Shown: in pieces, positions 25,747 through 34,799 of the stretch | How positions within the stretch are numbered: position 1 is the first letter of the stretch | How the letters are laid out: each line of letters starts with the position of its first letter | Origin: Desulfocorpusculum sp964414345 | GTDB lineage: Bacteria > Desulfobacterota > Desulfocorpusculales > Desulfocorpusculum | Reading direction: 5' to 3' | Assembly (NCBI GenBank): GCA_964414345.1 | Contig: CAYPWF010000001.1 | Location: 66,562 to 130,561 of the forward strand | Length of the DNA: 64,000 nucleotides | Made by a program: the position numbers and the translations under genes | The notes under the pieces: model-generated | Seen by the model: the letters and a program-made list of their open reading frames with translations, nothing else | Database searches by the model: none | What the model was told of the DNA's origin: nothing

Positions 25747-26565
25747 TCAGTAAACTCCATCCGGAAAAGTATTCACTTCTGCCCTAACCCCGACCTGTTT
25801 GAGCATTGTAGGTCTTATCCATGCACGACCCAACACCCCGTCATGAACAGCCCAGCTTCTCCCGCGAACGGTTTGTTCCATCCCAGGCCTGCGAAAAGGG
25901 GTAAGGCCGTCCAGCTTCCTGTACAGCACTCCGTAAGGAGGCCTGAACTCGGCGTCTATCCAGCGCATCTCGTCTTCCCAGGTGTGAAACTGATATCCAA
26001 AACCGTGTCTCTCATATACTATGGCATTATGGTAAGCCATAGCCTCGCACCAGATCCAGCTCTTCCCAAGGCTCATAAGGAAGTCCTCTATACCCTTCAG
26101 AGCCGCCCCGGTCCAGCGAAGCCCCCTTCTTACTTGCCCAGGGGCCAGCCCAGCATGCATGGCCCTTATTTCTTCAGGGATGTTTCGGCGACCGGAGACC
26201 AGGTCGGCAGGGATACGGCCGTATTCGTCCACATCCACCTCGAAACGCTCTGAAGCCGGATCGTTTATGTTGAGCCCTAAAACCTCCACCCCTTCTTCCC
26301 CATACTCCTGCATGAAAATGGAGTAAATAGGATCCATCGGGTCGGCTGGATTTGTGATCCTCACATTCAGGATTCTGCCCTGGTCCCTGTAAAGAACCCG
26401 TAAACGTAAACGCCCCTCTGAGTCCTCGAAGCTTTCAGGATCGATATTGAATTGCCTGAAACACTCCTGGGGGATAAGGCGTGCAAACAGATCAAACCAT
26501 TCAGCCTCCGGGAGGGCCTGAATCTGGGGAATCCACATGGGTTCTGCTCTTCCATCTTCCGGCAC
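25747..26565 (-). CDS. Hypothetical protein, 272 residues
   Basis: Not recognised. It is soluble and acidic, with WFDLFARLIPQECFRQFNIDP near the N-terminus, RILNVRITNPADPMDPIYSIFMQEY around residues 65-90 and YHNAIVYERHGFGYQFH near 190. The last phrase resembles the final strand-helix of GNAT acetyltransferases, but no acetyl-CoA loop is visible, so that is weak. The frame starts with GTG at 26565, with GGTGAG 7 bases upstream. The universal stress protein gene follows 21 bases later. Confidence 0.7.
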   Translation of the reverse strand: MPEDGRAEPMWIPQIQALPEAEWFDLFARLIPQECFRQFNIDPESFEDSEGRLRLRVLYRDQGRILNVRITNPADPMDPIYSIFMQEYGEEGVEVLGLNINDPASERFEVDVDEYGRIPADLVSGRRNIPEEIRAMHAGLAPGQVRRGLRWTGAALKGIEDFLMSLGKSWIWCEAMAYHNAIVYERHGFGYQFHTWEDEMRWIDAEFRPPYGVLYRKLDGLTPFRRPGMEQTVRGRSWAVHDGVLGRAWIRPTMLKQVGVRAEVNTFPDGVY

Positions 26566-26728
26566 ACGGTCATCTCACCGTAACAGATGGGTCAACACGG
26601 TGTCAATGGCAACCCTCGGCAAATCCAGCCCCTGTAACCCTGGCCGAGAAATGCTCAGCCCTGCTCCACCCTTCCTGATCCCCAAAGCTATTACATTGCA
26701 TAACCCGCTCGGCCTGAGGCCCATCCCC

Positions 26729-28195
26729 CTACCCACTTCTTGTGAATTGGGAGATACCCTCTTCTCTGAGATGACGCCACCTTTGCATCAGGAGGGCTAG
26801 AGCCCAGGCCATCTCATCCAAGCGCTGGTAAGTGCGGATTTTCTCCAGATTCAAATCGCAGACCGCCTGGCTTTCCCAGGGGGAGAGGCAACAGCCCAGA
26901 AGCACGGGTTTGCCGGTTTCTTTTTCCAGGGCCTGAACCTCCCTCATTAGACTCACCTCCACTTTCAAGAAAACACCCCTGGCCCTATCTGCTTCCCTCT
27001 GCCTTGCCAGCCCGGGTCGGCCCAGGCCGTGGAAAATGAGCCCGTCCAGCTCCTCTGAGAAAAGCATTTCCCTGGCCATCTGCACTACGTTGCTGGGCGT
27101 CAGGTGGTAGGATATGCCTGCAGCCCCTATGTCCACCGGGTTTTTGGTGGAGGCCCTCTCGGGCATTCCCAGGCTCCTCAAGCAGCGCTGCAATCCAGGG
27201 CTCAGCTCAGGCACCAGCATCCCCCGCCTCTCCAGCTCGTCGGTAAGGCTCACCCCCCAAGAGCCTCCCATGGTCATGATCCCTACCCTATTGCTTTTCA
27301 TAAAAGGTCTTTCCACAAGGACATGTCCCAAAGACAAAAGCAGCTCGATGGCTGGGCACATCAGTACCCCGGCCTGTCTGAAGGCCCCGGTGTAGATCCT
27401 TTCCTCTCCTGAGAGGGCGCCAGTGTGGCTTTGGGCTGCCCTGGCCCCACCCGATGTTGCTCCAGCCTTGAAAACCAGGATGGGTTTTTCCATGCTGAGC
27501 TCTCTTGCAACCTCCATGAACCTTCTTGGGTTCCTGAGGGCTTCCAAGTACATCAGGAGCCCTTTGACCTGGGGATCCTCACCCAGAAGCTCCAGAAAGT
27601 CGGTCACCTCAAGGTCGCACTCATTTCCGGTGTGGACGAACCATCCCACACCCATGTTTCTCCCCCCGCCTGCAGCCAGCAAGTCATAAAAGGCGTATCC
27701 CCCCTGGCAAACCGCGGCCAAAGGGCTTGGCACCAGTTGTCTGGCCGGAGCCCCGGAAGCATTGAATCCAAAATGCAAATTAAAGGTGCCGCTCACATTG
27801 GGGCCCAACAACCTCAAGCCTAAAGAAGAGGCCAGATCCCGCAGATACTTCTCCCTGGCCTTTCCTTCCCTGTCCACTTCCCCGAACCCTGCGCTGATAA
27901 CCGTGACCCCCTTCACCCCCCGAGAAGCGCATCCTTTGAGAGTCTCCTCCAAGACTTCCTGAGGCACAGCCACCACGGCCAGCTCCACCCCCTCTGGAAT
28001 CTCCCTGACATCCCTGTAAGAGGCAATGCCGTATACCAGGTTTCCGTTTCGGTTAACCGGGAATATCTTCCCCTGGTACTTCAAGGTCAAAAGCCCCTCC
28101 ATGATAAAGGAGCCCCAAGTGCCTGGGGTGTCTGAAGCCCCTATCACCGCTACGCTTTGCGGCCAGAGGAAGACCTTGAGTTCCTTCTGACTCAT
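26729..28195 (-). CDS. ADP-forming acyl-CoA synthetase alpha-like (CoA-binding) protein
   Basis: A 488-residue protein with the alpha-subunit architecture of NDP-forming acetyl/acyl-CoA synthetases. It has an N-terminal CoA-binding Rossmann domain (SVAVIGASDTPGTWGSFIMEGLL and GPNVSGTFN) and succinyl-CoA-ligase-like flavodoxin domains with KAGATSGGARAAQSHTGALSGEE, the region that holds the phosphorylated histidine in relatives, then MTMGGSWGVSLTDELERRG. No beta (ATP-grasp) subunit is adjacent. ATG 28195 overlaps the dehydrogenase stop as ATGA, and GGGAGG lies 11 bases upstream. Likely to act on a thioester made or used by the neighbouring dehydrogenases. Confidence 0.85.
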   Translation of the reverse strand: MSQKELKVFLWPQSVAVIGASDTPGTWGSFIMEGLLTLKYQGKIFPVNRNGNLVYGIASYRDVREIPEGVELAVVAVPQEVLEETLKGCASRGVKGVTVISAGFGEVDREGKAREKYLRDLASSLGLRLLGPNVSGTFNLHFGFNASGAPARQLVPSPLAAVCQGGYAFYDLLAAGGGRNMGVGWFVHTGNECDLEVTDFLELLGEDPQVKGLLMYLEALRNPRRFMEVARELSMEKPILVFKAGATSGGARAAQSHTGALSGEERIYTGAFRQAGVLMCPAIELLLSLGHVLVERPFMKSNRVGIMTMGGSWGVSLTDELERRGMLVPELSPGLQRCLRSLGMPERASTKNPVDIGAAGISYHLTPSNVVQMAREMLFSEELDGLIFHGLGRPGLARQREADRARGVFLKVEVSLMREVQALEKETGKPVLLGCCLSPWESQAVCDLNLEKIRTYQRLDEMAWALALLMQRWRHLREEGISQFTRSG

Positions 28196-29265
28196 CCCCC
28201 TTGGATCCTCCCTCTGCCGGGCCATATGGCCGCTTTTATTGCTTGTCCATGCTCCATGAGTTCAAAAGCTCTGGGAAGATCTTCCAGAGGGAACTGGTGC
28301 GTGACCAGATCTTGGGCCCGGACCACCCCAAGGGCCAGAAGCCTCAAGGCAGTGGCCACGAAATGAGGAGTATGGTGAAACACGCTTATGACCGACTTCT
28401 CCTCATAGTGAAGAAGATGCGCATCCACCCTTGCCACCGTGCCCCTGGCACATCCCCCGAAGAGGTTCACCAAACCCCCCTTCTTAACCAGGTTCAAGGC
28501 CACTTCCCACACCTGGGGCATTCCAACCGCCTCTATCACCACGTCAGGACCCTTTTCCCCCGGGGTAAGCCTCCTGATTCGACTCTGCAAGCTTTCCAGA
28601 TCCCCCATCTCCACCTGGTGGGCAGCCCCCAGTTTGAGAGCTTTCTCAAGCTTGGAGCGGTTCCGCCCAACTGCTATTACAGAAGCTCCCTTTTGTGCAG
28701 CCAGGGTCACAAACATGAGACCAATTGGCCCCATGCCTATGACGCATACACTTTGTCCCATCTCTATACCGGATCTCTCTATGCCGTGGAGCACACAGGC
28801 AAGAGGCTCTGTGAGGGCAGCTTGGACCGGGTCCAAGGATTCCGGTAGCAAGTGAAGGTTGCACCGCACGATCGAGGCCGGAATCCTTATGAATTCAGCG
28901 TAGGCCCCGTTTAGAAACTCCAGCTCGTCACAAAGATTCGCTCTTCCGGCTTTGCAGTAATCACACCTACCGCAAGGAGCCGAGTTGGCCGCCACAACCG
29001 CTTGGCCGGGGCGGAAATCCTGCACCCCCTCACCTGTCTTCTCCACGACCCCTGAGAACTCGTGCCCAAAAGGAGAAGGCAGGCTGGGGATCATCCTATG
29101 CATACCCCTTTTGAGGGTCTTAAGATCAGTGCCGCAGGTAAGGGCCACCTTTACCCTTACTAACACCTCCCCTGGCCCGGGCTCAGGCACTTGCACCTCT
29201 TCTATTCGCAGGTCCCTGGCCCCCCAAATCAGAGCTGTCTTCATACTGCTCGGGGTCTCGCCCAT
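28192..29265 (-). CDS. Zinc-dependent medium-chain alcohol/polyol dehydrogenase
   Basis: A 357-residue MDR-family dehydrogenase. The catalytic zinc ligands are in TCGTD and GHEF. The structural zinc loop is CGRCDYCKAGRANLC. The NAD(P) motif is VIGMGPIGLMFVTLAA. It resembles threonine, sorbitol and other polyol dehydrogenases; the substrate is unknown. It is preceded by a second MDR gene 3 bases away and overlaps the CoA-ligase-like gene by 4 bases. A start 21 bases later (ATG 29244) is equally possible. Confidence 0.88.
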   Translation of the reverse strand: MGETPSSMKTALIWGARDLRIEEVQVPEPGPGEVLVRVKVALTCGTDLKTLKRGMHRMIPSLPSPFGHEFSGVVEKTGEGVQDFRPGQAVVAANSAPCGRCDYCKAGRANLCDELEFLNGAYAEFIRIPASIVRCNLHLLPESLDPVQAALTEPLACVLHGIERSGIEMGQSVCVIGMGPIGLMFVTLAAQKGASVIAVGRNRSKLEKALKLGAAHQVEMGDLESLQSRIRRLTPGEKGPDVVIEAVGMPQVWEVALNLVKKGGLVNLFGGCARGTVARVDAHLLHYEEKSVISVFHHTPHFVATALRLLALGVVRAQDLVTHQFPLEDLPRAFELMEHGQAIKAAIWPGRGRIQGG

Positions 29266-29268
29266 ATT

Positions 29269-30285
29269 TCAAAACCTGAGCATAGCCTTGAATCCCACCT
29301 TGTTTTCAGCAAGCTGAACGGCCTGTTCAATCTCCTCGATGGGAAGCTCATGGCTTATTATGCCTTCCACATCCAAGAGTTTGGCCTCCAAAAGAGATAT
29401 GGCCTTGCGCATATGATGGGGTCCGGTGGAGTAAGATGGCAAAAGATCCACCTCTTCCTTGTAGAGTTCCTGAAGCTTTAGCTCCACGGGCTCTCCCCGG
29501 CTCGGACCTGCAAAAAGCCCTATCCACCCACCAGGCTCTACCACTTTAAGGGCCAGCTCCAAAGCCGCCCCATTGCAAGCCGTGAGCACAACTCCTTGAA
29601 AACCTTCCTGATCTTTAGCCTCAGACGGCGCGCAGGTGAGGGTGCAGCCCTTCCGGGTTGCTGCTGCCCTTCTTTCCTCAAGAAGGTCCACCCCTACCAC
29701 CTCCACCCCCTGCCTGGCCAAAACAAGACTCATGATAAGCCCCATGGGTCCCAGCCCTATCACCATGACTCTTCCCCCAGGACCGGGTTTCCACCTCTCC
29801 AAGGCCCTAAGGCAGCAGCCCAGAGGCTCGGCCAATAAGGCTTGGGAGTCACTCAAAGAATCCAAGAGGGGAATCACCCCCTCAGGCAAATGAGAGCTTG
29901 GAATCACTATGCGCTCTGCAAATCCTCCTGGTCTTACATTGGTGGATCTGAAAACCGTACAGCTCGAGATCCTACCCTTCAAGCACCTGGGGCAGGTCCC
30001 GCAAGGCACGTGATTGGACACAGTGACCCTGGTCCCAGGTGGGAACATGTCCCAGAATTCTTGGGGCGGTTTTTCCACAACACCCACTATCTCGTGGCCC
30101 AATACGGTCCCCGGGGCCACTGTATTGTTTCTCATCTTATAGAGGTCGCTTCCGCAAAGCCCTGCGCAGACAGTTCTTATAACCATCTCATCGGGTTCTG
30201 CCACGGGCTCCGGCACTTGAAGAACCTCAAGCCTTCCCCCTGGCCTCATGAGCGCCGCCCTCACACCCTGTCTCCTTTCCCCCAA
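29269..30285 (-). CDS. Zinc-dependent medium-chain alcohol dehydrogenase, second copy
   Basis: A 338-residue paralogue of the neighbouring dehydrogenase. Catalytic site CGSD and GHEI, structural zinc cysteines CGTCPRCLKGRISSC and nucleotide motif VIGLGPMGLIMSLVLA are present. The sequence has diverged strongly, so it is not a recent duplication. Two tandem MDR genes followed by a CoA-ligase-like gene suggest oxidation of one alcohol or diol and activation of the product, or a hetero-oligomer. First gene of the operon, divergent from xseB. Confidence 0.87.
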   Translation of the reverse strand: MGERRQGVRAALMRPGGRLEVLQVPEPVAEPDEMVIRTVCAGLCGSDLYKMRNNTVAPGTVLGHEIVGVVEKPPQEFWDMFPPGTRVTVSNHVPCGTCPRCLKGRISSCTVFRSTNVRPGGFAERIVIPSSHLPEGVIPLLDSLSDSQALLAEPLGCCLRALERWKPGPGGRVMVIGLGPMGLIMSLVLARQGVEVVGVDLLEERRAAATRKGCTLTCAPSEAKDQEGFQGVVLTACNGAALELALKVVEPGGWIGLFAGPSRGEPVELKLQELYKEEVDLLPSYSTGPHHMRKAISLLEAKLLDVEGIISHELPIEEIEQAVQLAENKVGFKAMLRF

Positions 30286-30374
30286 AAAAAAGGAACTTCA
30301 AGCCAACATAGTTCCCCGAAGCAAAAGGTGTCAAGAGCTTCTGGGCAAAGAATCTGGAGAGCTTTTTCAGCTCG

Positions 30375-30402
30375 TTGACATTCCCGGAAAAAAAGCTAGA
30401 CT
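30375..30402 (+). promoter_or_regulatory. Sigma-70-type promoter of xseB-ispA-dxs
   Basis: A perfect TTGACA (30375-30380) and TAGACT (30397-30402) with a 16-base spacer. The start would be near 30409, about 27 bases before the xseB ATG. Confidence 0.5.
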
Positions 30403-30435
30403 TGGAAAAACGGTTTTGAGCCTGGGAGCAGCCTT

Positions 30436-30675
30436 ATGGAGGAGATACGTTTCGAAGAGGCCCTCGAGGAGCTCAGGAACATAGTGCAGACACTGGAACG
30501 GGGCGAAAAGCCTCTGGAGGAGGCCTTGGCGCTCTTTGAGAGGGGGATAGCCTTGGTTTCCACTTGCAGCAAAAAGTTGGACGAGGTGGAGCACAAGGTG
30601 GAGATGCTGATTCGAAATCAAGCCGGTGAGCTTGAGCTATGCCCCTTTGAGGAGCCCTCCCAAGCCGGCGGGTGA
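30436..30675 (+). CDS. xseB: Exodeoxyribonuclease VII small subunit
   Basis: A 79-residue XseB with the signature RFEEALEELRNIVQTLERGEKPLEEALALFERGIAL, followed by a second helix. It pairs with XseA, which is not in the window, to degrade single-stranded DNA. The arrangement xseB-ispA-dxs is widespread in proteobacteria, and the operon starts at the promoter 34 bases upstream. Confidence 0.95.
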   Translation: MEEIRFEEALEELRNIVQTLERGEKPLEEALALFERGIALVSTCSKKLDEVEHKVEMLIRNQAGELELCPFEEPSQAGG

Positions 30676-30682
30676 AACAAGT

Positions 30683-31573
30683 ATGGATCTCAAAGCTTAT
30701 CTGGAAGCCAAACGTGCAGTGGTGGAGAAGGCTCTGGGAGTCTACATCCCTTCCCAAAACGGGCCTGCAGCCTTGCTTGGGGAGGCTATGCGCTATTCTT
30801 TGCTGGCCGGAGGCAAGCGCATAAGGCCAATTTTGCATTTGGCCTCAGTTGAGGCCTGCGGGGGAGACCCCGAGAAGTGTCTTGGCTTTGCCTGTGCTTT
30901 GGAGATGATACACACTTACTCCCTTATCCACGACGATCTGCCGGCTATGGACAACGATGAGCTCAGAAGAGGGAAACCCACCAATCACGTTGTGTTCGGA
31001 GAGGCCATGGCTCTTCTTGCAGGAGACGGACTTCTCACAGAGGCCTTCCGGGTGATAGCGCAAGAGGCCCTGGAGAAAGGCCTGGAGCCTGTGGGAGTGC
31101 TTCGAGCAACCCTGGAGCTGGCTTCGGCGGCCGGGGCTCATGGCATGGTGGGGGGTCAGGCTGCGGACATCCTGAGCGAGGGGAAAGTTGTGGACGCCCA
31201 GACCTTGGCCTTTATCCATAACAAGAAAACAGGTGCTCTTATAAGGGCTTCTGTGAGAACTGGTGGAATTCTGGCCGGGGTTTCTTGGGATCTCCTGGAG
31301 GGGCTTGGAAAATACGGTGAGGCCCTGGGCCTTGCCTTCCAGATCAGGGACGACCTTTTAAACGAGGAGGGAGATCCAGCCAAGCTGGGCAAGGCAATCA
31401 AGACAGACCAGGCACGGGGCAAGGCTACCTATCCGGGCCTTTTCGGTGTGGAGGAAAGCAGAGAAAGGTTGGAATCTTTGGTACATCAAGCTGTGGAAGC
31501 GCTTGAAAGATTCGGGCCTGAGGCCGAACCTTTGCGGGAAATAGCTCTTTATGTAGCCCGCAGAGATCATTGA
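30683..31573 (+). CDS. ispA: Polyprenyl (farnesyl/geranyl) diphosphate synthase
   Basis: A 296-residue trans-prenyltransferase that condenses IPP with allylic diphosphates. The first aspartate-rich motif is DDLPAMD at 84-90, followed by NDELRRGKPTNH. The second reads DDLLNEEGD from 223, so the third aspartate of the usual DDxxD is asparagine (N227). Other conserved parts are GGKRIRP and KTGALI. ATG 30683 follows the xseB stop by 7 bases; a start 57 bases earlier would overlap xseB. It feeds quinone and undecaprenyl pathways. Confidence 0.94.
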   Translation: MDLKAYLEAKRAVVEKALGVYIPSQNGPAALLGEAMRYSLLAGGKRIRPILHLASVEACGGDPEKCLGFACALEMIHTYSLIHDDLPAMDNDELRRGKPTNHVVFGEAMALLAGDGLLTEAFRVIAQEALEKGLEPVGVLRATLELASAAGAHGMVGGQAADILSEGKVVDAQTLAFIHNKKTGALIRASVRTGGILAGVSWDLLEGLGKYGEALGLAFQIRDDLLNEEGDPAKLGKAIKTDQARGKATYPGLFGVEESRERLESLVHQAVEALERFGPEAEPLREIALYVARRDH

Positions 31574-31595
31574 GGGACGAAGGGAAACTGAAAGG

Positions 31596-33521
31596 ATGGA
31601 TGGAGGTCTGCTAGCCCAGATCCGGGATCCTTCCCAGATCCGGAAAATGGGGATTGCGGAACTAAAACTTCTTGCCGAGGAACTGCGCAGGGAAATAATT
31701 GCCACTGTGGCCAAAAACGGGGGCCACCTGGCATCCAGCCTAGGGGTGGTGGAACTGACCATTGCCCTGCACTTTGTTTTCGATACCCCCAAAGATCTTA
31801 TCGTATGGGATGTGGGACACCAAAGCTATGCACACAAGCTGCTTACAGGCCGAAGGGATTCTTTCCACACCCTCAGAAAGCTGGGCGGCTTGAGCGGTTT
31901 TCCCAAAAGACAGGAAAGCATTTATGACACTTTTGGTGTGGGGCACAGCAGCACCTCTATCTCGGCAGCCTTAGGCATGGCCGAGGCCCTATCCAGACAA
32001 GGCCGCCGGCAGAAAGTCATAGCGGTAATAGGAGACGGCTCTCTGACGGCAGGCATGGCTTTTGAGGCACTGAACCACTTGGGGACCCTGGACAGGGACC
32101 TAATAGTGATTCTAAATGACAACGAGATGTCCATTTCCCCCAACGTGGGGGCTCTATCTTCTTACCTCAACAGGATCCTGACAGGCCAGCTCTTCACCCG
32201 CTTGAGGGATGACATGAAGGCCTTCATCCGCACTTTGCCGGGTGTGGGGGAACCTGTCAGTCGCATAGTCAAGAAGTGGGAGGAGTTCGCCAAGGGCATG
32301 ATAACGCCCGGGATTCTCTTTGAGGAGCTGGGTCTAAAGTATGTGGGGCCCTTGGACGGACACAGGTTACGCCTGCTCATTGAAACCCTTCGCAACGTAA
32401 AGCAGCTTCCGGGGCCGATCCTGGTACACGTGGTGACCAAGAAGGGCAAAGGTTACGGGCCTGCGGAACAGGAGCCCACCAAGTTTCACGGGATAGGGCC
32501 CTTTGACCAGGAGACTGGCAAGCCCATCCAGAAGGATTCCAGGCGTAGTTATACCTCGGTTTTCGGCAAGACTCTGGTTCAGTTGGCAGCCGAGGATGCC
32601 AGGATTGTAGCCATAACAGCCGCCATGCCCCAAGGCACTGGTCTGGAGGAGTTTGCCAGGCTTTATCCAGAGCGTTTTTACGACGTGGGGATAGCCGAGC
32701 AGCATGCGGTGACTCTGGCTGCAGGCTTTGCAACCCAGGGAATGCGCCCGGTGGTGGCAATCTATTCAACCTTTCTCCAGAGAGCCTATGATCAGGTGGT
32801 TCACGACGTGTGTCTGCAAGGGCTGCCTGTAACCTTCGCCTTAGACCGAGGGGGAATAGTCGGGGAAGACGGCCCAACCCATCACGGGCTTTTCGACCTT
32901 TCCTACCTACGGCACATCCCCAACATGGTGCTCATGGCCCCCAAAGACGAGGCCGAACTTCAGCGCATGCTGGCCACAGGAGTCGGCCTTGGGGGGCCCT
33001 GCGCCTTGCGCTATCCCAGGGGAGCCGGACTGGGGGTGGAGCTTTGCCAGGGTGCTATCACTCCCTTGCGTTTGGGGGAATGTGAGGTATTGCGAGAGGG
33101 GGATGATGTTTTGATATTGGCTGTGGGGGCTTGTGTGCAGCCGGCCATGGAAGCCTCGCTGATTTTGGAGGAGCATGGTTTGCAGGCCACGGTGGTAAAC
33201 GCAAGGTTTGTGAAGCCGTTGGATAAAAACAGGATAATGCCTCTGGCGCTTCGCATAGGTAAGGTAATAACCGTGGAAGAGAATGTGCTGGCCGGAGGCT
33301 TTGGGAGCGCTGTGCTGGAGATGCTTCATGAATGTGATGCAGCAGATCATCAGGTCAAGGTGAAAAGGCTAGGGATCCAGGACGTTTTCGTGGAGCATGG
33401 AACCCAGGAAGAGCTCAGGCTTCGCCACGGGCTTGACGCCCAGTCCATTGCCCAAACAGCCTTGCAATGGCTGGAGGCACCTTCTGTGGTGGCTCTTCAA
33501 AGAAAAGGACTCGCCGGTTGA
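31596..33521 (+). CDS. dxs: 1-deoxy-D-xylulose-5-phosphate synthase
   Basis: A 641-residue DXS, first enzyme of the MEP isoprenoid pathway, joining pyruvate and glyceraldehyde-3-phosphate with ThDP. The N-terminus has GGHLASSLGVVELTIALH and WDVGHQSYAHKLLTGR. The ThDP motif is VIGDGSLTAGMAFEALNHLG...ILNDNEMSIS. The transketolase middle domain carries ERFYDVGIAEQHAVTLAAG and DRGGIVGEDGPTHHG. Length is standard. It is the last gene of xseB-ispA-dxs; tlyA follows after a repeat-filled 493-base gap. Confidence 0.97.
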   Translation: MDGGLLAQIRDPSQIRKMGIAELKLLAEELRREIIATVAKNGGHLASSLGVVELTIALHFVFDTPKDLIVWDVGHQSYAHKLLTGRRDSFHTLRKLGGLSGFPKRQESIYDTFGVGHSSTSISAALGMAEALSRQGRRQKVIAVIGDGSLTAGMAFEALNHLGTLDRDLIVILNDNEMSISPNVGALSSYLNRILTGQLFTRLRDDMKAFIRTLPGVGEPVSRIVKKWEEFAKGMITPGILFEELGLKYVGPLDGHRLRLLIETLRNVKQLPGPILVHVVTKKGKGYGPAEQEPTKFHGIGPFDQETGKPIQKDSRRSYTSVFGKTLVQLAAEDARIVAITAAMPQGTGLEEFARLYPERFYDVGIAEQHAVTLAAGFATQGMRPVVAIYSTFLQRAYDQVVHDVCLQGLPVTFALDRGGIVGEDGPTHHGLFDLSYLRHIPNMVLMAPKDEAELQRMLATGVGLGGPCALRYPRGAGLGVELCQGAITPLRLGECEVLREGDDVLILAVGACVQPAMEASLILEEHGLQATVVNARFVKPLDKNRIMPLALRIGKVITVEENVLAGGFGSAVLEMLHECDAADHQVKVKRLGIQDVFVEHGTQEELRLRHGLDAQSIAQTALQWLEAPSVVALQRKGLAG

Positions 33522-33582
33522 ATTACCTGTTTTTGGGAAAGGCAGCCTGAGTTTTTTTGCATTCCCAAAGCCCCATTACTGA

Positions 33583-33768
33583 TTAGCATTATTCACCATT
33601 GGTGCATAATTCGGGCTATCTTAATGACATGTTTGGGCGAACTGGTGCATACTCGAAAACCCCTTGAGTTTTGATTTCAGGTTTTCCCCGGGGCTGAGTC
33701 TGAATATGCAAAAATGTACCGGGGGGCTTAGGGTTTAGCCCACAAGCTCACAGGCTTTTCAGACTAAA
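33583..33768 (+). repeat. Palindrome-headed intergenic element, copy C
   Basis: Head ATTAGCATTATTCACCATTGGTGCATAATTCGGGCTATCTT in degenerate form, then the common TAATGACATGTTTGGGCGAAC block, a CATACTCGAAAACC segment and GTACCGGGGGGCTTAG...AGCCCAC, ending CTTTTCAGACTA. It lies 60 bases after dxs. No reading frame. Confidence 0.7.
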
Positions 33769-33772
33769 CTAG

Positions 33773-33955
33773 TACCGCCTAAGGGCGGTAGGTTTGGCGG
33801 CCTAAACCTGCCCGGTCGAATGAATTCTACTGGGCAGCACCCCCACAAACCACCGGCTTCAGACGGTGGTTGTTGAGTCGTAACGGGTAAAACCGCCGAC
33901 TTCATGCGGGGGATGTCCGCACCCTGCGCCTTCGGCGCATATTCGCCTAAAGGCG
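33773..33955. repeat. Multi-hairpin block, possible IS200/IS605-type end remnant
   Basis: Successive inverted repeats: TACCGCC-TAAG-GGCGGTA (33773-33790), AGGTTT/AAACCT (33790-33809), CTGCCC/GGGCAG, AACCACCG/CGGTGGTT (33848-33871) with an 8-base loop, TGCGCC-TTC-GGCGCA (33925-33939) and CGCC/GGCG (33944-33955). Nothing is coded. The CTTCAGA-containing hairpin flanked by CCCCACAAACC resembles ends of IS200/IS605-type elements, so a solo end or palindrome-associated relic is the best guess; a structured RNA is the alternative. Confidence 0.4.
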
Positions 33956-34014
33956 GGATATTTTTTCCCAATTCCCCGACTGGGGCAATAATTCCGGGTT
34001 AGCCCATGTGAGCC

Positions 34015-34758
34015 ATGCAAAGGAAACAAAAACGGGAGAGGCTTGATCTTCTCATGGTGGAAAGGGGGCTTGTGGAGTCCCGCCAGAAGGCCCAAGCCTT
34101 GATAATGGCCGGAGAAGTGCGGGTGAATGGCGTGGTTTGTACAAAGGCCGGTCAGGCGGTTCCCCAAAGCGCTGAGATCCGGGTGCAAAGCCCCTTTCCC
34201 TATGTCAGCCGAGGCGGTCTCAAACTCGAGGCCGCCTTGGATCACTTCCAGATCCTGGTGGATGGGCTCTTGGTCATGGATGTGGGGGCCTCCACAGGAG
34301 GTTTCACCCACTGTCTTCTACAGAGGGGAGCCAGAAAAGTTTTGGCTGTTGATGTGGGACACGGCCAGCTGGACCTCAAGTTGCGGCAGGATCCTAGAGT
34401 TGTGCTCCTGGAACGCTGTAACATAAGGTATCTTACCCCTGCACATTTGGAAGAGCTCCCTCATATGGCCACAGTGGATGTTTCCTTTATAAGCCTGCGC
34501 TTGGTGCTCCCGGCTGTGGCGGGATTGCTTGGAGAGAACAGAGTGGGAATCCTGGCTTTGGTAAAACCACAGTTTGAAGTTGGGAAAAAGCACGTGGGCC
34601 CTGGAGGGGTTGTGAGAGACAAGGAGCTACACAGGCTGGTTCTGGAGGAGATAGCCGGTTTGGGCCGTTTTTTGGGATTTGAGGCCTCAGAGCCTTTCCC
34701 CTGCCCGTTGCTGGGCCCCAAGGGGAACCAGGAATTTTTTATCTGGTTCACCGGGTGA
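34015..34758 (+). CDS. tlyA: TlyA-type rRNA 2'-O-methyltransferase
   Basis: A 247-residue protein: an S4 RNA-binding domain (RLDLLMVERGLVESRQKAQALIMAGEVRVNG, residues about 9-70) followed by an FtsJ-like methyltransferase. The SAM motif is VMDVGASTGGFTHCLLQRGARKVLAVDVG; VDVSFISL and LVKPQFEVGK follow, and YVSRGGLKLE links the domains. Relatives 2'-O-methylate rRNA. It often follows dxs, as here. The ribosome site before ATG 34015 is weak. Confidence 0.93.
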   Translation: MQRKQKRERLDLLMVERGLVESRQKAQALIMAGEVRVNGVVCTKAGQAVPQSAEIRVQSPFPYVSRGGLKLEAALDHFQILVDGLLVMDVGASTGGFTHCLLQRGARKVLAVDVGHGQLDLKLRQDPRVVLLERCNIRYLTPAHLEELPHMATVDVSFISLRLVLPAVAGLLGENRVGILALVKPQFEVGKKHVGPGGVVRDKELHRLVLEEIAGLGRFLGFEASEPFPCPLLGPKGNQEFFIWFTG

Positions 34759-34799
34759 GAGGTGTTAGGCCTAAGCTGAAACAGGGTTGGTGAGCAGTC

